A stretch of 64,000 nt of DNA from Asticcacaulis machinosus. Lineage in GTDB: Bacteria > Pseudomonadota > Alphaproteobacteria > Caulobacterales > Caulobacteraceae. The notes below the pieces were generated by a model that had not been told where the DNA came from, searched no databases, and worked only from the letters and a program-made list of their open reading frames with translations. The DNA lies in NCBI RefSeq assembly GCF_028550435.1, contig NZ_JAQQKV010000001.1, positions 930,001 through 994,000 on the forward strand, written 5' to 3'. Shown piece by piece: positions 24,425 to 33,063 of this stretch. How positions within the stretch are numbered: the stretch's first letter is position 1; every line of letters begins with the position of its first letter. The position numbers were made by a program, and so were the translations under genes.

Positions 24425-25558
24425 ATGCCCAACCATCACGGCGTAAAAACTCTTGAAACCACGACCGGCACCCGCCCCAGCGCCAGCGCCTCAACCGCCG
24501 TTATCGGCATTGTCGGCACCGCGCCCGCCGCGACGTCTGATGATTTGCCTTTGAACACGCCCAGACTCTTCACCGATATCTATGCCGCCATCGCGGCAGC
24601 GGGCGCGACCGGCACTCTGGCCAATGCCCTGCGCGCGATTGCTGATCAGGTCAACCCGACCGTGGTCGTGGTGCGGGTCACCGAGGGTGCAAATCCGGGC
24701 GCAACCAACATCAATGTCATTGGCGACATTACGACCGAAGGTCAAAAGACGGGGGCGAAGGCGCTGCTGTCTGCCAAATCTCAATTGGGCGTCACCCCCA
24801 AAATCATCGGTGCACCGGGCTTTGGCGCTCAGGAGGTGACCGCCGCACTGGCGGTAATCGCCAAACAACTCGACGGCTTTGTTTATGCCCCGGCTATCGG
24901 CGAAAACATAGCTGAGGCCAAGACCTATCGCGCAGGTTTTGCGCAACGCGAGTTAATGCTCCTGTGGCCGGAATTTTCAGACTTTTCAGGCTCAGCCGTC
25001 GCCCGTGCTATGGGCCTGCGCGCCCTGATCGATCAGGAAGTCGGCTGGCATAAAACCCTGTCCAACTATCCGGTGCAGGGTGTGACCGGCCTGTCAAAGG
25101 GCGTTCACTTCGATATTGCCGGGGTATCGACCGATGCCTCCGAACTCAACGATTCCGAAATCACCGCCCTGATCCGTGACGGCGGCTATCGCTTCTGGGG
25201 CAACCGCACCTGTTCGGACGAACCGTTGTTTGCCTTTGAAACCGCCGTCCGCTCCGGCGCGGCGGTGCGGGAAATCATCCGGGAATCGCTCCGCTGGGCT
25301 ATCGATAAGCCCCTGACCAAATGGCTGATCAAAGACATTGTGGACACCGGCAACGCCGCCCTGCGCGGCTTGGTGTCTCAGGGATATCTGATCGGCGCGA
25401 AGATGTGGTACGACCCCGCTAAGAACGCAGCATCCGCGCTCGCGGGCGGTAAGCTGATCATCGACTATGATTATACGCCGTGCGCGCCGCTGGAATCTCT
25501 GACGATAAATCAGCGCATCACCTCCGAATACTACTCGGACATCCCCGCCATTTCCTAA
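24425..25558 (+). CDS. FI: contractile tail sheath protein, P2 gpFI family
   Basis: A 377-residue tail sheath subunit (P2 gpFI 396). Conserved parts are HHGVKTLETTTGTRPSAS at the N-terminus (P2-like H-G-V), TAVIGIVGTAP near residue 22, the C-terminal DVVDTGNAAL-like block (KDIVDTGNAALRGLVSQGYL) and IDYDYTPCAPLESLTINQRIT. A good AGGAG precedes the ATG. An 8-bp GC-rich hairpin follows before the tube gene. Confidence 0.95.
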   Translation: MPNHHGVKTLETTTGTRPSASASTAVIGIVGTAPAATSDDLPLNTPRLFTDIYAAIAAAGATGTLANALRAIADQVNPTVVVVRVTEGANPGATNINVIGDITTEGQKTGAKALLSAKSQLGVTPKIIGAPGFGAQEVTAALAVIAKQLDGFVYAPAIGENIAEAKTYRAGFAQRELMLLWPEFSDFSGSAVARAMGLRALIDQEVGWHKTLSNYPVQGVTGLSKGVHFDIAGVSTDASELNDSEITALIRDGGYRFWGNRTCSDEPLFAFETAVRSGAAVREIIRESLRWAIDKPLTKWLIKDIVDTGNAALRGLVSQGYLIGAKMWYDPAKNAASALAGGKLIIDYDYTPCAPLESLTINQRITSEYYSDIPAIS

Positions 25559-25578
25559 GCCCCGCAATCAGCATCACG

Positions 25579-25615
25579 CCTCCTGATTAGTCAGGGGGCT
25601 AAACCTCTTTTTCAG
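25579..25615 (+). terminator. hairpin with downstream T-run between sheath and tube genes
   Basis: CCTCCTGA and TCAGGGGG form an 8-bp stem (one T-G pair) with loop TTAG; CTTTTT follows about 8 bases later. The T-run is too far away for a strong intrinsic terminator, so it may be a weak attenuator or an RNA-stability stem. Its position, after an abundant structural gene, parallels the hairpin after the capsid gene. Confidence 0.4.
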
Positions 25616-25632
25616 CCACAGGATCACATACC

Positions 25633-26142
25633 ATGTCACTGCCTTCTATCCTGAAATTCATGCAACTGTTCGTGGATGGCGGTAGCTTCCTCGGCCAGAT
25701 TCCCGAAGTCACCCTCCCCAACATCGCGCTTAAGCTGGTCGATTACCGCGCAGGCGGGATGCTGTCAGAAGCTAAGATCGAAATGGGGGTCGAGCCGATC
25801 GAGTTCGAATGGAAAGCGGGCGGTCTTCTGGTCGATGCCTACCGTCAGTTTGGGGTGCCGACCCTTGACGGCACTCAGCTTCGCTGGGTCGGCGGCTATC
25901 AGTCCGACGACACCAATAAATGGACGCGTGTCGAAATTGTCATGCGCGGTCGCCACGGCCAGATTGCACCGGGTACCGCCAAGGCGGGTGAGCTGGGCGA
26001 TAAGACCATCACCACCCACTGCCCGTACTACCGCCTCGAAATCGACGGCAGAACCGTCATCGAAATCGATATTCTGGCCCCGACTCTGATCATTGACGGC
26101 GTGGATCGCCTCGCCGGTATGCGCGCCGCCCTCGACCTGTAG
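25633..26142 (+). CDS. FII: tail tube protein, P2 gpFII family
   Basis: A 169-residue tail tube subunit (P2 gpFII 172). Family signs are F-V-D-G-G-S-F-L-G-Q near residue 13, VTLPNIALKLVDYRAGGM, EMGVEPIEFEWKAGG and the C-terminal HCPYYRLEIDGRTVIEIDI. It forms the inner tube of the contractile tail. Gene order sheath-tube-chaperone-tape measure is as in P2. Confidence 0.95.
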   Translation: MSLPSILKFMQLFVDGGSFLGQIPEVTLPNIALKLVDYRAGGMLSEAKIEMGVEPIEFEWKAGGLLVDAYRQFGVPTLDGTQLRWVGGYQSDDTNKWTRVEIVMRGRHGQIAPGTAKAGELGDKTITTHCPYYRLEIDGRTVIEIDILAPTLIIDGVDRLAGMRAALDL

Positions 26143-26166
26143 CCTTAATCCAAAGAAAGTCAGACC

Positions 26167-26460
26167 ATGTCCGACCCCAAATTTGCCGTTGTCGATCTCG
26201 AAAAGCCCTACAAACTGGGCGACACCGAACATAAATCCATCAAAGTCCGTAAGCCCGGCGCAGGTGAATTGCGCGGGACGAACCTCAACGCCCTCCTGAA
26301 TTCGAACGTCGATCAGATGTTGACGCTTCTGCCGCGCCTGACAATGCCACCGATTTCGGAACAGGAACTCGCAGATCCCGACATAATCGACGTGGCCGAC
26401 TTTACAGCGCTGGTAAATGAGGTGGTCATTTTTTTGACACCGGCTTCGCTGCGGGGCTGA
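26167..26460 (+). CDS. E: tail assembly protein gpE (unshifted product)
   Basis: A 97-residue protein (P2 gpE 91). MLTLLPRLTMPPISEQELADPDI and VADFTALVNEVVIFL match the gpE family, and the gene lies between tube and tape measure as expected. The first part is shared with the frameshifted product E'. The ratio of gpE to E+E' controls tape-measure assembly in myophages. The slippery heptamer is near codon 89. Confidence 0.88.
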   Translation: MSDPKFAVVDLEKPYKLGDTEHKSIKVRKPGAGELRGTNLNALLNSNVDQMLTLLPRLTMPPISEQELADPDIIDVADFTALVNEVVIFLTPASLRG

Positions 26461-26618
26461 AAGCCGCATCGATCGACGAAATGATGCGCGATATCGCCGC
26501 GATCTATTCGGGATATTGGACGCAAGGTACCCTAAGCGCCCTGCCGCTCGAAGAACTTGTCGCGGAGCATCAGGGCGCCATTAAACGCTATAACCTTATG
26601 AATGGGATCAAGGATTAA
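26167..26618 (+). CDS. E': gpE+E' fusion by -1 ribosomal frameshift (tail assembly chaperone)
   Basis: In the gpE reading frame the codons ATT TTT TTG contain the heptamer T TTT TTG at 26430-26436, the same slippery sequence used for P2 E+E'. After a -1 slip, reading continues from 26436 as D-T-G-F-A-A-G-L-K-A-A and ends ...NLMNGIKD at the stop at 26616-26618, giving about 150 residues. The E' part contains YWTQGTLSALPLEELVAEH, the conserved P2 E' pattern. The stop codon shares its last base with the tape-measure start. The site, position and product all fit the known system. Confidence 0.88.
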
Positions 26619-28834
26619 TGGCCGAGCGTAAATTAGCCCTACTCCTTCAATTCAAGGGTGTTGATGGCCTCTCCGGCGTCTTAAAAGGTATCGTCGGTGC
26701 CGGTGGGGCCGCGCAGGATAAATTGCGCGGCCTCAACCACACTCTGAAGGAAGAGCGTAAGGAGCTTAAGGAGCTTCAAAAAGCCATCGGCGCGGTCGGC
26801 GTTCCTACCCGTCAAATGGTGGACGATCAAAGGCGCCTCGAATCCCAGATCGCAGCGACCACCAAAAAGGTTAATGCCCAAAAGGATGCGATATCGCGTG
26901 TGGGCCGCTTTTCGGCTATGGGCGATTCCGCGCGGTCAAAGGGGACGGAAAATATAACGACCGGCGTAGCGATGGCCGCGCCGCTTTTTCTGGCCGGTAA
27001 AGCCGCCGCCAGCTTCGAAGACGGCATGATCGATATCCGCCAGAAAGCCGGGCTGACGGTCGCGGAAACCAAAAAACTGGAAGGGAATATACTGCGCGCC
27101 GCCAAAGCCGCGCACCAGATCCCAGAAGCGATGCGCATGGGCGTCGATACTCTGGCAGGTTTTGGCATGACGCCACAGCAAGCCGGGGTGATGATCGCCC
27201 CAATCGGTCGGGCCGCGACCGCCTATCGTGCCGAGATCGCGGATCTGGCCGCCGCGTCATATGCCAACTTCGACAACCTGAAAGTCCCTATAAATGAGAC
27301 CGCGCGCGCCCTCGATGCGATGGCCAGCGCGGGTAAAAACGGCGCATTTGAAATTAAGGACATGGCTACCTTCTTCCCGAACCTTACGGCTCAGGCTCAG
27401 GCACTGGGTCAAAGGGGGGTGCCCGCCGTAGCTGATCTGTCGGCCGCATTGCAGATCGCGCGAAAAGGCGCAGGCAGCGCAGAAAAAGCGGCCACCAATG
27501 TTGAAAACCTGCTGGCGAAACTCAACACAGAGGAGACCGAAAAGAAGTTCGCTAAAATGGGTGTTGATCTGCCCAAGGCTTTGAAAAAGGCTTATGCCGA
27601 AGGCAAGACCCCGCTTGAGGCCATAGCCGAGCTAACCCAAAAAGCGACTGGTGGCGACCTGTCAAAGGTCTCTAAATTATTCGGCGATATGCAAGCTCAG
27701 GCGGCACTTCGCCCTCTTGTGCAAAACATGGAGGAATACCGGCGCATCAGGGCCGAAGCCTTGAAAGCATCCGGCGTAGTCGATCAGGATTTCGCTATCC
27801 GGTCGGCCAGTGCGGGCACTCAGGCGCGCGCGATTATGGGCGATCTGTCCCGCCTGGCATTGGTTGTCGGCACCGCCCTGATGCCTGCCTTCTCAGAAGT
27901 GTCAGGCCATATCCGCACGGCGGCGGATCGTTTTGAGGCGTTTGCCTCGAAAAATCCGCAGGTCATATCGTTCATTGTGAAAACCATTGCCGTGCTGGCG
28001 GGCCTCAATATCGCGCTGGGGGCCTCACGGTTCGCCTTTGGCATGGTCATCGGGCCCATAGCGCACCTTTACAACGGCTTCCTCATGCTGGGTAAGCTGG
28101 GGCCGGTCATGCAGGGGATTATCGGTTTTGCCCCGCGCATCCTGCAGGCGTTCACGATCATGCGCACGGCGGCGATCTTTCTGGCTCAGGGTATCGCCCG
28201 CGCGGGTCTGATGCTGCTGGCCAACCCTATCGTTCTGATCATCACGGCCATAGTCGCGGCGGTCGCCATAGCCGGTTTCCTGATCTATAAAAATTGGGAC
28301 AAGATCAAGTCAGCGTTTGCTGTGGGATTGACCTACCTTCAGGGGCTTTGGGGCACCTTCAAAACCATCGGCGGCAACATTATGCAGGGCCTGATCGGCG
28401 GCATATCCGATAAGATCGCGTTGGTGAAATCGATGATCACTGGCATTGCCGGTAAGGTCGCCGGTTGGTTCAAGGGCATATTGGGCATCCATTCCCCTTC
28501 ACGCGTGTTCGCCGGATTCGGGGGCAGTATTGCCGAAGGGCTTAGGGTTGGGATGCGCCGGGGCATGGATGGCCCGCTGGGCGAAGCGCGGCGAATGGCG
28601 GAGGCCGTGTCGTCCCCATTCTCCGGCACATCGATCCGCCAGAGCCAGACCGCTGCCGGTGCCGCCACTCAGGCGTCAGGCGCTATACATATCGGCAGTA
28701 TTCCGATCACAATTAACGCGGCCCCCGGTCAGTCTCCCGACGACATCGCGGCGACCTTAGAGCGTAAGCTCAAAGACATGATCCGGGAATTGTCGAAACC
28801 GTCTCTGGCGTCATTCCGCGACCGTGACGATTAA
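26618..28834 (+). CDS. T: tail tape measure protein, P2 gpT family
   Basis: A 738-residue tape measure protein (P2 gpT 815). It has a coiled-coil N-terminus (about 35-90, LNHTLKEERKELKELQKAI), the phage TP901-type core with FEDGMIDIRQKAGL and AARAMDAMASAGKNGAFEIKD-like sequence (about 135-260), and two hydrophobic regions (about 450-475 and 520-560, LLANPIVLIITAIVAAVAIAG). A C-terminal GIHSPSRVFAGFGGSIAEGL block is typical. Its length sets the tail length; by that rule the tail would be slightly shorter than that of P2. Confidence 0.95.
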   Translation: MAERKLALLLQFKGVDGLSGVLKGIVGAGGAAQDKLRGLNHTLKEERKELKELQKAIGAVGVPTRQMVDDQRRLESQIAATTKKVNAQKDAISRVGRFSAMGDSARSKGTENITTGVAMAAPLFLAGKAAASFEDGMIDIRQKAGLTVAETKKLEGNILRAAKAAHQIPEAMRMGVDTLAGFGMTPQQAGVMIAPIGRAATAYRAEIADLAAASYANFDNLKVPINETARALDAMASAGKNGAFEIKDMATFFPNLTAQAQALGQRGVPAVADLSAALQIARKGAGSAEKAATNVENLLAKLNTEETEKKFAKMGVDLPKALKKAYAEGKTPLEAIAELTQKATGGDLSKVSKLFGDMQAQAALRPLVQNMEEYRRIRAEALKASGVVDQDFAIRSASAGTQARAIMGDLSRLALVVGTALMPAFSEVSGHIRTAADRFEAFASKNPQVISFIVKTIAVLAGLNIALGASRFAFGMVIGPIAHLYNGFLMLGKLGPVMQGIIGFAPRILQAFTIMRTAAIFLAQGIARAGLMLLANPIVLIITAIVAAVAIAGFLIYKNWDKIKSAFAVGLTYLQGLWGTFKTIGGNIMQGLIGGISDKIALVKSMITGIAGKVAGWFKGILGIHSPSRVFAGFGGSIAEGLRVGMRRGMDGPLGEARRMAEAVSSPFSGTSIRQSQTAAGAATQASGAIHIGSIPITINAAPGQSPDDIAATLERKLKDMIRELSKPSLASFRDRDD

Positions 28835-28846
28835 GGAGCACCCGAC

Positions 28847-29254
28847 ATGATGATGGCCCTTGGCTCTTTTATCTTTGAACTGGCCTCCCTGCCCTATCAG
28901 GAACTGCAGCGCCAGACCGCCTACCGCCACGCCACAACCGATCGTTTTGGCGCGCGGCCCGCTGCGCAGTATCTGGGCGAAGGCGACGACACGATTACCC
29001 TGACCGGCGCGCTGGTCGGCGGCGGGCTGGGCCGGTTTGCCTCTATGGATGAAATTCGCGATCTGGCGGCAACCGGTGACGCCTATACCTTAGTCAGCGG
29101 GTCGGGCGATGTGCTCGGCGAATGGTATATCGCCAATATCGCTCAAAACGACAGCACTTTCATGAAGGATGGCAAGCCGCGAAAAGCCGATTTCACCATC
29201 TTGCTTAAGCGGGATGATGATCCACTGCCCCCGATATCTGAGGCCCGCGCATGA
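28847..29254 (+). CDS. U: tail protein U, P2 gpU family
   Basis: A 135-residue gpU homologue (P2 gpU 159), needed for tail completion. Recognisable parts are MMALGSFIFELASLPYQELQ at the N-terminus and RQTAYRHATTDRFGARPAAQ, followed by the D-T-I-T-L-T-G-x-L block. AAGGAG lies 8 bases before the first of three ATG codons; either 28847, 28850 or 28853 could be used. It overlaps D by 4 bases. Confidence 0.92.
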   Translation: MMMALGSFIFELASLPYQELQRQTAYRHATTDRFGARPAAQYLGEGDDTITLTGALVGGGLGRFASMDEIRDLAATGDAYTLVSGSGDVLGEWYIANIAQNDSTFMKDGKPRKADFTILLKRDDDPLPPISEARA

Positions 29255-30276
29255 GTTTTGAAAAACGGATGCCAAAGGCGACCTGGCGCATCACGCTCGA
29301 CGGCCGCGACCTGACCGACAAGTTGCGTCCGCTGCTGATTTCCCTCACCCTGACCGAAAAGCGCGGGGAGGAAGCCGACGAGTTGGAGCTTATCATCGAT
29401 GACAAAAACGGCACGGTCGAAATTCCGCCGGCCGGAAAAAAACTAAAGGTCGAAATGGGCTGGCAGCAGGGCCAAGGCCTGCCGATTGGCCTTGTCGATA
29501 AGGGCGAGTTTAAGGTCGATGAGGCCGAGTGGGAAGCCGATCCGGATAAAATCATTATCCGTGCCAGATCCGCGGACTTTACCGACAGCTACCGTGTGCG
29601 GCGTGAGCGCTCCTTTGTGAACACGACGGTCGGCCATATTGTTGAAACCATCGCCTCTGAAAATGGCTTGACCGCGCACATCGACCCTAACTTGAAATCA
29701 AAGTCCGTACCGGCACTGGGCTCCGGCGCGAAATCCGATTCCGCCCGAATCATGGAATTGGGAAAAAGGTTTGATGCCGTCGCGACCGTAAAGATGGGCA
29801 AGCTCATTTTTGCGCCCATCGGCAAAGGCCAGACGGCGGGCGGCACATCCCTACCCGTTGAGACAATTGATCGCAGCCAGTGCGGGCTGGGCGCGCGCTA
29901 CGGGCGCGCTGAACGCGATACCTATAACGGCGTCGAAGCGCAATATCACGACAAAGCCACCGGCACCAAAATGACCGTGGTTGCCGGTGGCGGTAATGGC
30001 GACGGTAAACCTAAGCGTCTGCGCAGAACGTTTGCCAGTGAGGCCTCAGCCCGTCAGGCGGCAGAAGCCGAACACAAACGCGTGGTGCGTTCAAAGGCAA
30101 AGATGTCCCTGCCCTTGGCATTAGGCCGTCCAGACCTGACGCCAGAGCGCCCGCTCAAACTGACCGGCTATAAGACTGAGATAAACGACCATGACTGGCT
30201 GATCGCCGAGGCCTCGCATTCAATGGATGGTCGAGGCGGTCTCATGACGCGGCTCAGCCTTGAGACCGGTAGTTAA
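29251..30276 (+). CDS. D: baseplate hub/late control protein D, P2 gpD family
   Basis: A 341-residue baseplate hub (P2 gpD 387; GPD family, VgrG-hub-like fold). Conserved parts are ITLDGRDLTDKLRPLLISLTLT near residue 12, EKRGEEADELELIIDDKNG, ARSADFTDSYRVRRERSF near residue 105, and the C-terminal GYKTEINDHDWLIAEASHSMD. It is the final gene of the tail unit. In P2 the ogr gene follows D; here ogr-like is 5 kb away in the early operon. Confidence 0.93.
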   Translation: MSFEKRMPKATWRITLDGRDLTDKLRPLLISLTLTEKRGEEADELELIIDDKNGTVEIPPAGKKLKVEMGWQQGQGLPIGLVDKGEFKVDEAEWEADPDKIIIRARSADFTDSYRVRRERSFVNTTVGHIVETIASENGLTAHIDPNLKSKSVPALGSGAKSDSARIMELGKRFDAVATVKMGKLIFAPIGKGQTAGGTSLPVETIDRSQCGLGARYGRAERDTYNGVEAQYHDKATGTKMTVVAGGGNGDGKPKRLRRTFASEASARQAAEAEHKRVVRSKAKMSLPLALGRPDLTPERPLKLTGYKTEINDHDWLIAEASHSMDGRGGLMTRLSLETGS

Positions 30277-30307
30277 CCGAAATATTTGGTCGACCTCCGG
30301 ATCAATA

Positions 30308-30706
30308 TCAAGTGAAGGCTTGAGAAGCTATGTTTTCAAACGCCGCTAATGCCGTTCCAATCCCTATGGTTCCACCTTGTGTGGCGATACCATCGTTTGA
30401 AATAATGGGAAAATCAGTCTTGCTCAGATTAACACCTCTGTAGTGCAGCGCCTTAGAGTAACTTTCGTTACTCGCCACAGCTTTAATGTCAGAAATAACC
30501 GCGAGGACGACCGCCTCATCATCGACATTTGGCTCCCTTGTCTGCAAAGACTCATGCAAATCTGCCAGCCGCTTCCCAGCAAAGTGAACGGCGGGTAGGA
30601 TAGACTGAACACCATCGTCAAGGCTAGTTCCCCCGGCAATGGTTTGCTGCTCAATGGAAAACAACAATTCCGATAAAGGCAGCAGCGCCTCTTTTTTCAA
30701 CGTCAT
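30308..30706 (-). CDS. hypothetical 132-aa protein, second gene of moron operon
   Basis: A 132-residue soluble, mostly helical protein starting MTLKKEALLPLSELLFSIEQQ, with a Ser/Asp/Glu-rich middle and a C-terminus rich in Gly/Ala (GGTIGIGTALAAFEN). AGGAGG lies directly upstream of the ATG, and the gene starts 12 bp after the stop codon of the acyltransferase, on the same strand. The family is not recognised. Its codon use and lower GC look less phage-typical than its neighbours, which suits a moron. A partner role for the acyltransferase is possible but not shown. Confidence 0.62.
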   Translation of the reverse strand: MTLKKEALLPLSELLFSIEQQTIAGGTSLDDGVQSILPAVHFAGKRLADLHESLQTREPNVDDEAVVLAVISDIKAVASNESYSKALHYRGVNLSKTDFPIISNDGIATQGGTIGIGTALAAFENIASQAFT

Positions 30707-30718
30707 GCATTCCTCCTG

Positions 30719-31864
30719 TTAATCTAAAATTGAGGTGGACTGGGGCTTGAAGATCGCCACCGCTCTCGCGGCCAACACGGTCTTAACCCCGATCCACCAT
30801 TTTTCACTGGCCTTGATCTGGCCTCTAAAGCCCATCATGGGCTTTTCGATCCAGTTCCATGACACCCAGCCAATCACAAAACAGATAGGCAGCGCGATGA
30901 GGATGTTCCAGTACCATTCTCTTAGATCAGGGAACAGATGCACGATGGTTTGCTGAACCACAGCGCCATAGAGGAATATGCCGTATGAGTAATCGGCGGC
31001 ACGGCTAAAGGCGCTCCTGACCGGATTACAAAGCCCCAGAAAAACGGTGAAATAGGTGGCCGGGATGACGCCAAGATACTCGCCGCCTGTGACATATGAC
31101 AAAAGGACAACCGACAGCACGGCGCTGATCGCAAACAGCACCCAGTTAAAGGCGATCCGGTCGCGGTAAAGGTACATCGCCACACCGGCAAGGAAGAACG
31201 GTACTAAGAACTCACCGCCGATCACGCCGGGCGATTCCAGACCTTGCCAATCGTTCGCCGCCTTTTTCATCAGGTCGCGGCCCATGACCAAAGCCAAGGC
31301 GATCCAGACCAAGAATTTTCTTCGTTTCAGGCCCAGCACAAACAGTATCGCCAGCACGATGTAGCATTTAAGCTCATAGGGCACCGTCCAAAGCTGGGAG
31401 TTGACCTGACGCGGGAACGGATTGGTCTCGAAAACACCCGGCAAATAATAGCTGATATGGCCGGTGACATTGACCAGATAGCGCAGGAAATCGGGATGCG
31501 TGAAATATTCGCCCAAAGGCAGCATCGTAACGAACGTACCGATCAGCAGCGCCGACAGCAGAACCTCGACCGTCAGGGCCGGATAGATGCGTATGAATCG
31601 TAAGCCAAGGAAATTCACCAGCGTCTGAGATCGCTCAAGACTTCCGGCGACCAGAAAGCCCGACAGGGCAAAAAACATAGGCAGGATCAGCTTAAGCACC
31701 GGGCGCGCCGGACTATCCCAGAATTGATACGCGATGGCATCGCCGTAACAATAAAGGACGCTGTGGCTGACCACGACGCCCAGCGATAAAATAAGCCGCA
31801 TATAGTCGAAACCGCTGGGGCGATGATCAGCCCGGAGCATTTCAGATGCCAGCGTCATGTTCAT
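30719..31864 (-). CDS. acyltransferase 3 family membrane protein (OafA-like)
   Basis: A 381-residue integral membrane protein with about ten hydrophobic segments and the family features of acyltransferase 3 enzymes: an N-terminal SGFDYMRLILSLGVVVSH (Arg and His of the first helix, where the catalytic site lies), FFALSGFLVAGSL near residue 65, R-F-I-R-I-Y-P-A-L near residue 89, and WTVPYELKCY. These enzymes transfer acetyl or other acyl groups to O-antigen, capsule or other surface sugars. In a prophage this is a typical lysogenic-conversion gene that alters the phage receptor and blocks superinfection. It is leftward, opposite to the late tail unit, with its own likely promoter at 31930, so it can be expressed in the lysogen. 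Confidence 0.88.
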   Translation of the reverse strand: MNMTLASEMLRADHRPSGFDYMRLILSLGVVVSHSVLYCYGDAIAYQFWDSPARPVLKLILPMFFALSGFLVAGSLERSQTLVNFLGLRFIRIYPALTVEVLLSALLIGTFVTMLPLGEYFTHPDFLRYLVNVTGHISYYLPGVFETNPFPRQVNSQLWTVPYELKCYIVLAILFVLGLKRRKFLVWIALALVMGRDLMKKAANDWQGLESPGVIGGEFLVPFFLAGVAMYLYRDRIAFNWVLFAISAVLSVVLLSYVTGGEYLGVIPATYFTVFLGLCNPVRSAFSRAADYSYGIFLYGAVVQQTIVHLFPDLREWYWNILIALPICFVIGWVSWNWIEKPMMGFRGQIKASEKWWIGVKTVLAARAVAIFKPQSTSILD

Positions 31865-31884
31865 AATAGCCCCCGACTCCCAAA

Positions 31885-31935
31885 TACCCCGGCCCGATAT
31901 CAGGCAGGGGTATTATTGTATGGACACATCGTCAA
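31885..31935 (-). promoter_or_regulatory. promoter -35 and leader hairpin before the acyltransferase moron
   Basis: Reading leftward, TTGACG at 31930-31935 is a good -35 hexamer and an AT-rich stretch (TACAATAATAC) follows. A 7+3-bp hairpin, ATACCCC at one end and GGGGTAT at the other (31885-31914), lies in the leader before the ATG at 31864. It could alternatively serve as an end signal for the upstream leftward operon, since the -35 overlaps that operon's last codons. Spacing of -35 and -10 is not ideal. Confidence 0.4.
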
Positions 31936-32375
31936 GTTGATTTCAGGCGATCTTGCTCTAGGGTGGTGAGGGCTTTTTCGATTAGCTCTTGATCTTCACC
32001 TAGACCCTCAAATGAATAAGAAGCAGGCTGATCAGATATCCACGCGGCCATATGTTTTGCATGGAACCATGCCGATTTAAGCGCCGCCTCCAATTCCGCT
32101 ATCCGTGCGGACTGATCGGGCGGCGAGGTGTAAAGAGGGATAAGCTCAGCACCATGTCTTCTAAGGGTTTCTATGTCGCCTGCTAGCGTGTATGCTGTAT
32201 ATTCACGGTCAGGTAACTGACTTTTTACAAGATACCCTACCGGCTCACCGCTTGTGGGTTGAAGGGCGGCGCGGATGATCGCAAACCGCTTTTCATTCGG
32301 GCTTCCTTGCTCTGCATTTGTTAGCAGCTCAATTTGGCTCAACGCCTCTAAGGCGGATGGGTTAGGTTGGGTCAT
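31932..32375 (-). CDS. hypothetical phage protein, 147 aa
   Basis: A 147-residue protein starting MTQPNPSALEALSQIELL. The segment GEPVGYLV...ELIPLYTSPP is a pattern seen in many small phage proteins of unknown function that are built around a C-terminal helical domain (here ARIAELEAALKSAWFHAKH and onward). The ATG at 32375 overlaps the upstream stop codon by 4 bases. It is the last gene of the leftward operon that starts with the XRE regulator at 33464. I chose this start over a longer one at 32444 because of that coupling. Confidence 0.66.
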   Translation of the reverse strand: MTQPNPSALEALSQIELLTNAEQGSPNEKRFAIIRAALQPTSGEPVGYLVKSQLPDREYTAYTLAGDIETLRRHGAELIPLYTSPPDQSARIAELEAALKSAWFHAKHMAAWISDQPASYSFEGLGEDQELIEKALTTLEQDRLKST

Positions 32376-32788
32376 AGCAGCCACCCCATCGGCGTCAGGG
32401 CTATAGCAAGCATGGTCAGCAGCACAATCGACAGCCACGGCCATACTTGGCCTTTGTCTCGCGGATCAAAGCCATCCGGCGTGAAATCGGTTATAACCGT
32501 CTCAGGCTGGGCCGTCAGTTCGGCACTGGGCAGGTACCCCGCCTGATTAGCCTTCTTCAACCACACCGCCGTCATGGTGTCAGAGGCGCACGACATTGCC
32601 GCCGTGGTAAGCTTAGCCCGTATGTGTGCGCGGCGGGTGATGATGACGGGGCGCGGCTTGAATTCCATGACCTGAGCCGTTTTCGCACGGATCAGGCGCA
32701 GCCGCCCGTCGTGATCGCGCCGCATGCAGACTATGCCGGACACGTCGCTATTTGCGCGGGCGGGATCGAAACCGATGACAATGCTCAT
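32372..32788 (-). CDS. hypothetical protein with C-terminal TM segment, 138 aa
   Basis: A 138-residue protein. The start [22 protein letters not shown] looks like the first beta-hairpin of an RNase H/actin-like fold, but it is too short for a RuvC-type nuclease. The C-terminus has a transmembrane segment (about 118-136, VWPWLSIVLLTMLAIALTP). It overlaps both neighbours by 4 bases. No recognised family. Confidence 0.62.
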   Translation of the reverse strand: MSIVIGFDPARANSDVSGIVCMRRDHDGRLRLIRAKTAQVMEFKPRPVIITRRAHIRAKLTTAAMSCASDTMTAVWLKKANQAGYLPSAELTAQPETVITDFTPDGFDPRDKGQVWPWLSIVLLTMLAIALTPMGWLL

Positions 32789-33063
32789 GCCGCACCGCCT
32801 GTCACTTCATCTATCGCAGCACGGATAATCGAAAGTCTGTCGTTAATCCCGTCTTGCAATTCATCATCTTCAAAACCTGAAATGAATGTTTCAGCAGTCT
32901 GAAGCGCCTCAATCAGATTAGGCACGTGGCACAGCATACGCGCCGCCTTTTCGCTCAGATTTTCAGCAAGCACTTCACGATAAGGCGCGGGTGTTTGAAC
33001 CCACCATGATTTGCCATTTGTATGGGCCTCATAAGGCCCGATCAGGCTTTGTGTGTGTGTCAT
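32785..33063 (-). CDS. hypothetical protein, 92 aa
   Basis: A 92-residue protein, [21 protein letters not shown] at the N-terminus, then an amphipathic helix [21 protein letters not shown] with acidic residues after it. The pattern W-x-V-x-x-P plus a helix with E-A-L-x-x-A is common in small phage proteins of unknown function. Coupled by 4-base overlaps on both sides to the regulator gene and the next ORF. Confidence 0.62.
   Translation of the reverse strand: MTHTQSLIGPYEAHTNGKSWWVQTPAPYREVLAENLSEKAARMLCHVPNLIEALQTAETFISGFEDDELQDGINDRLSIIRAAIDEVTGGAA

Noticed and set aside
32372-32788. RuvC/RNase H-like resolvase
   Set aside because: The first strand looks similar (IGFDPA), but the protein is too short, lacks the other acidic residues and ends in a TM helix.
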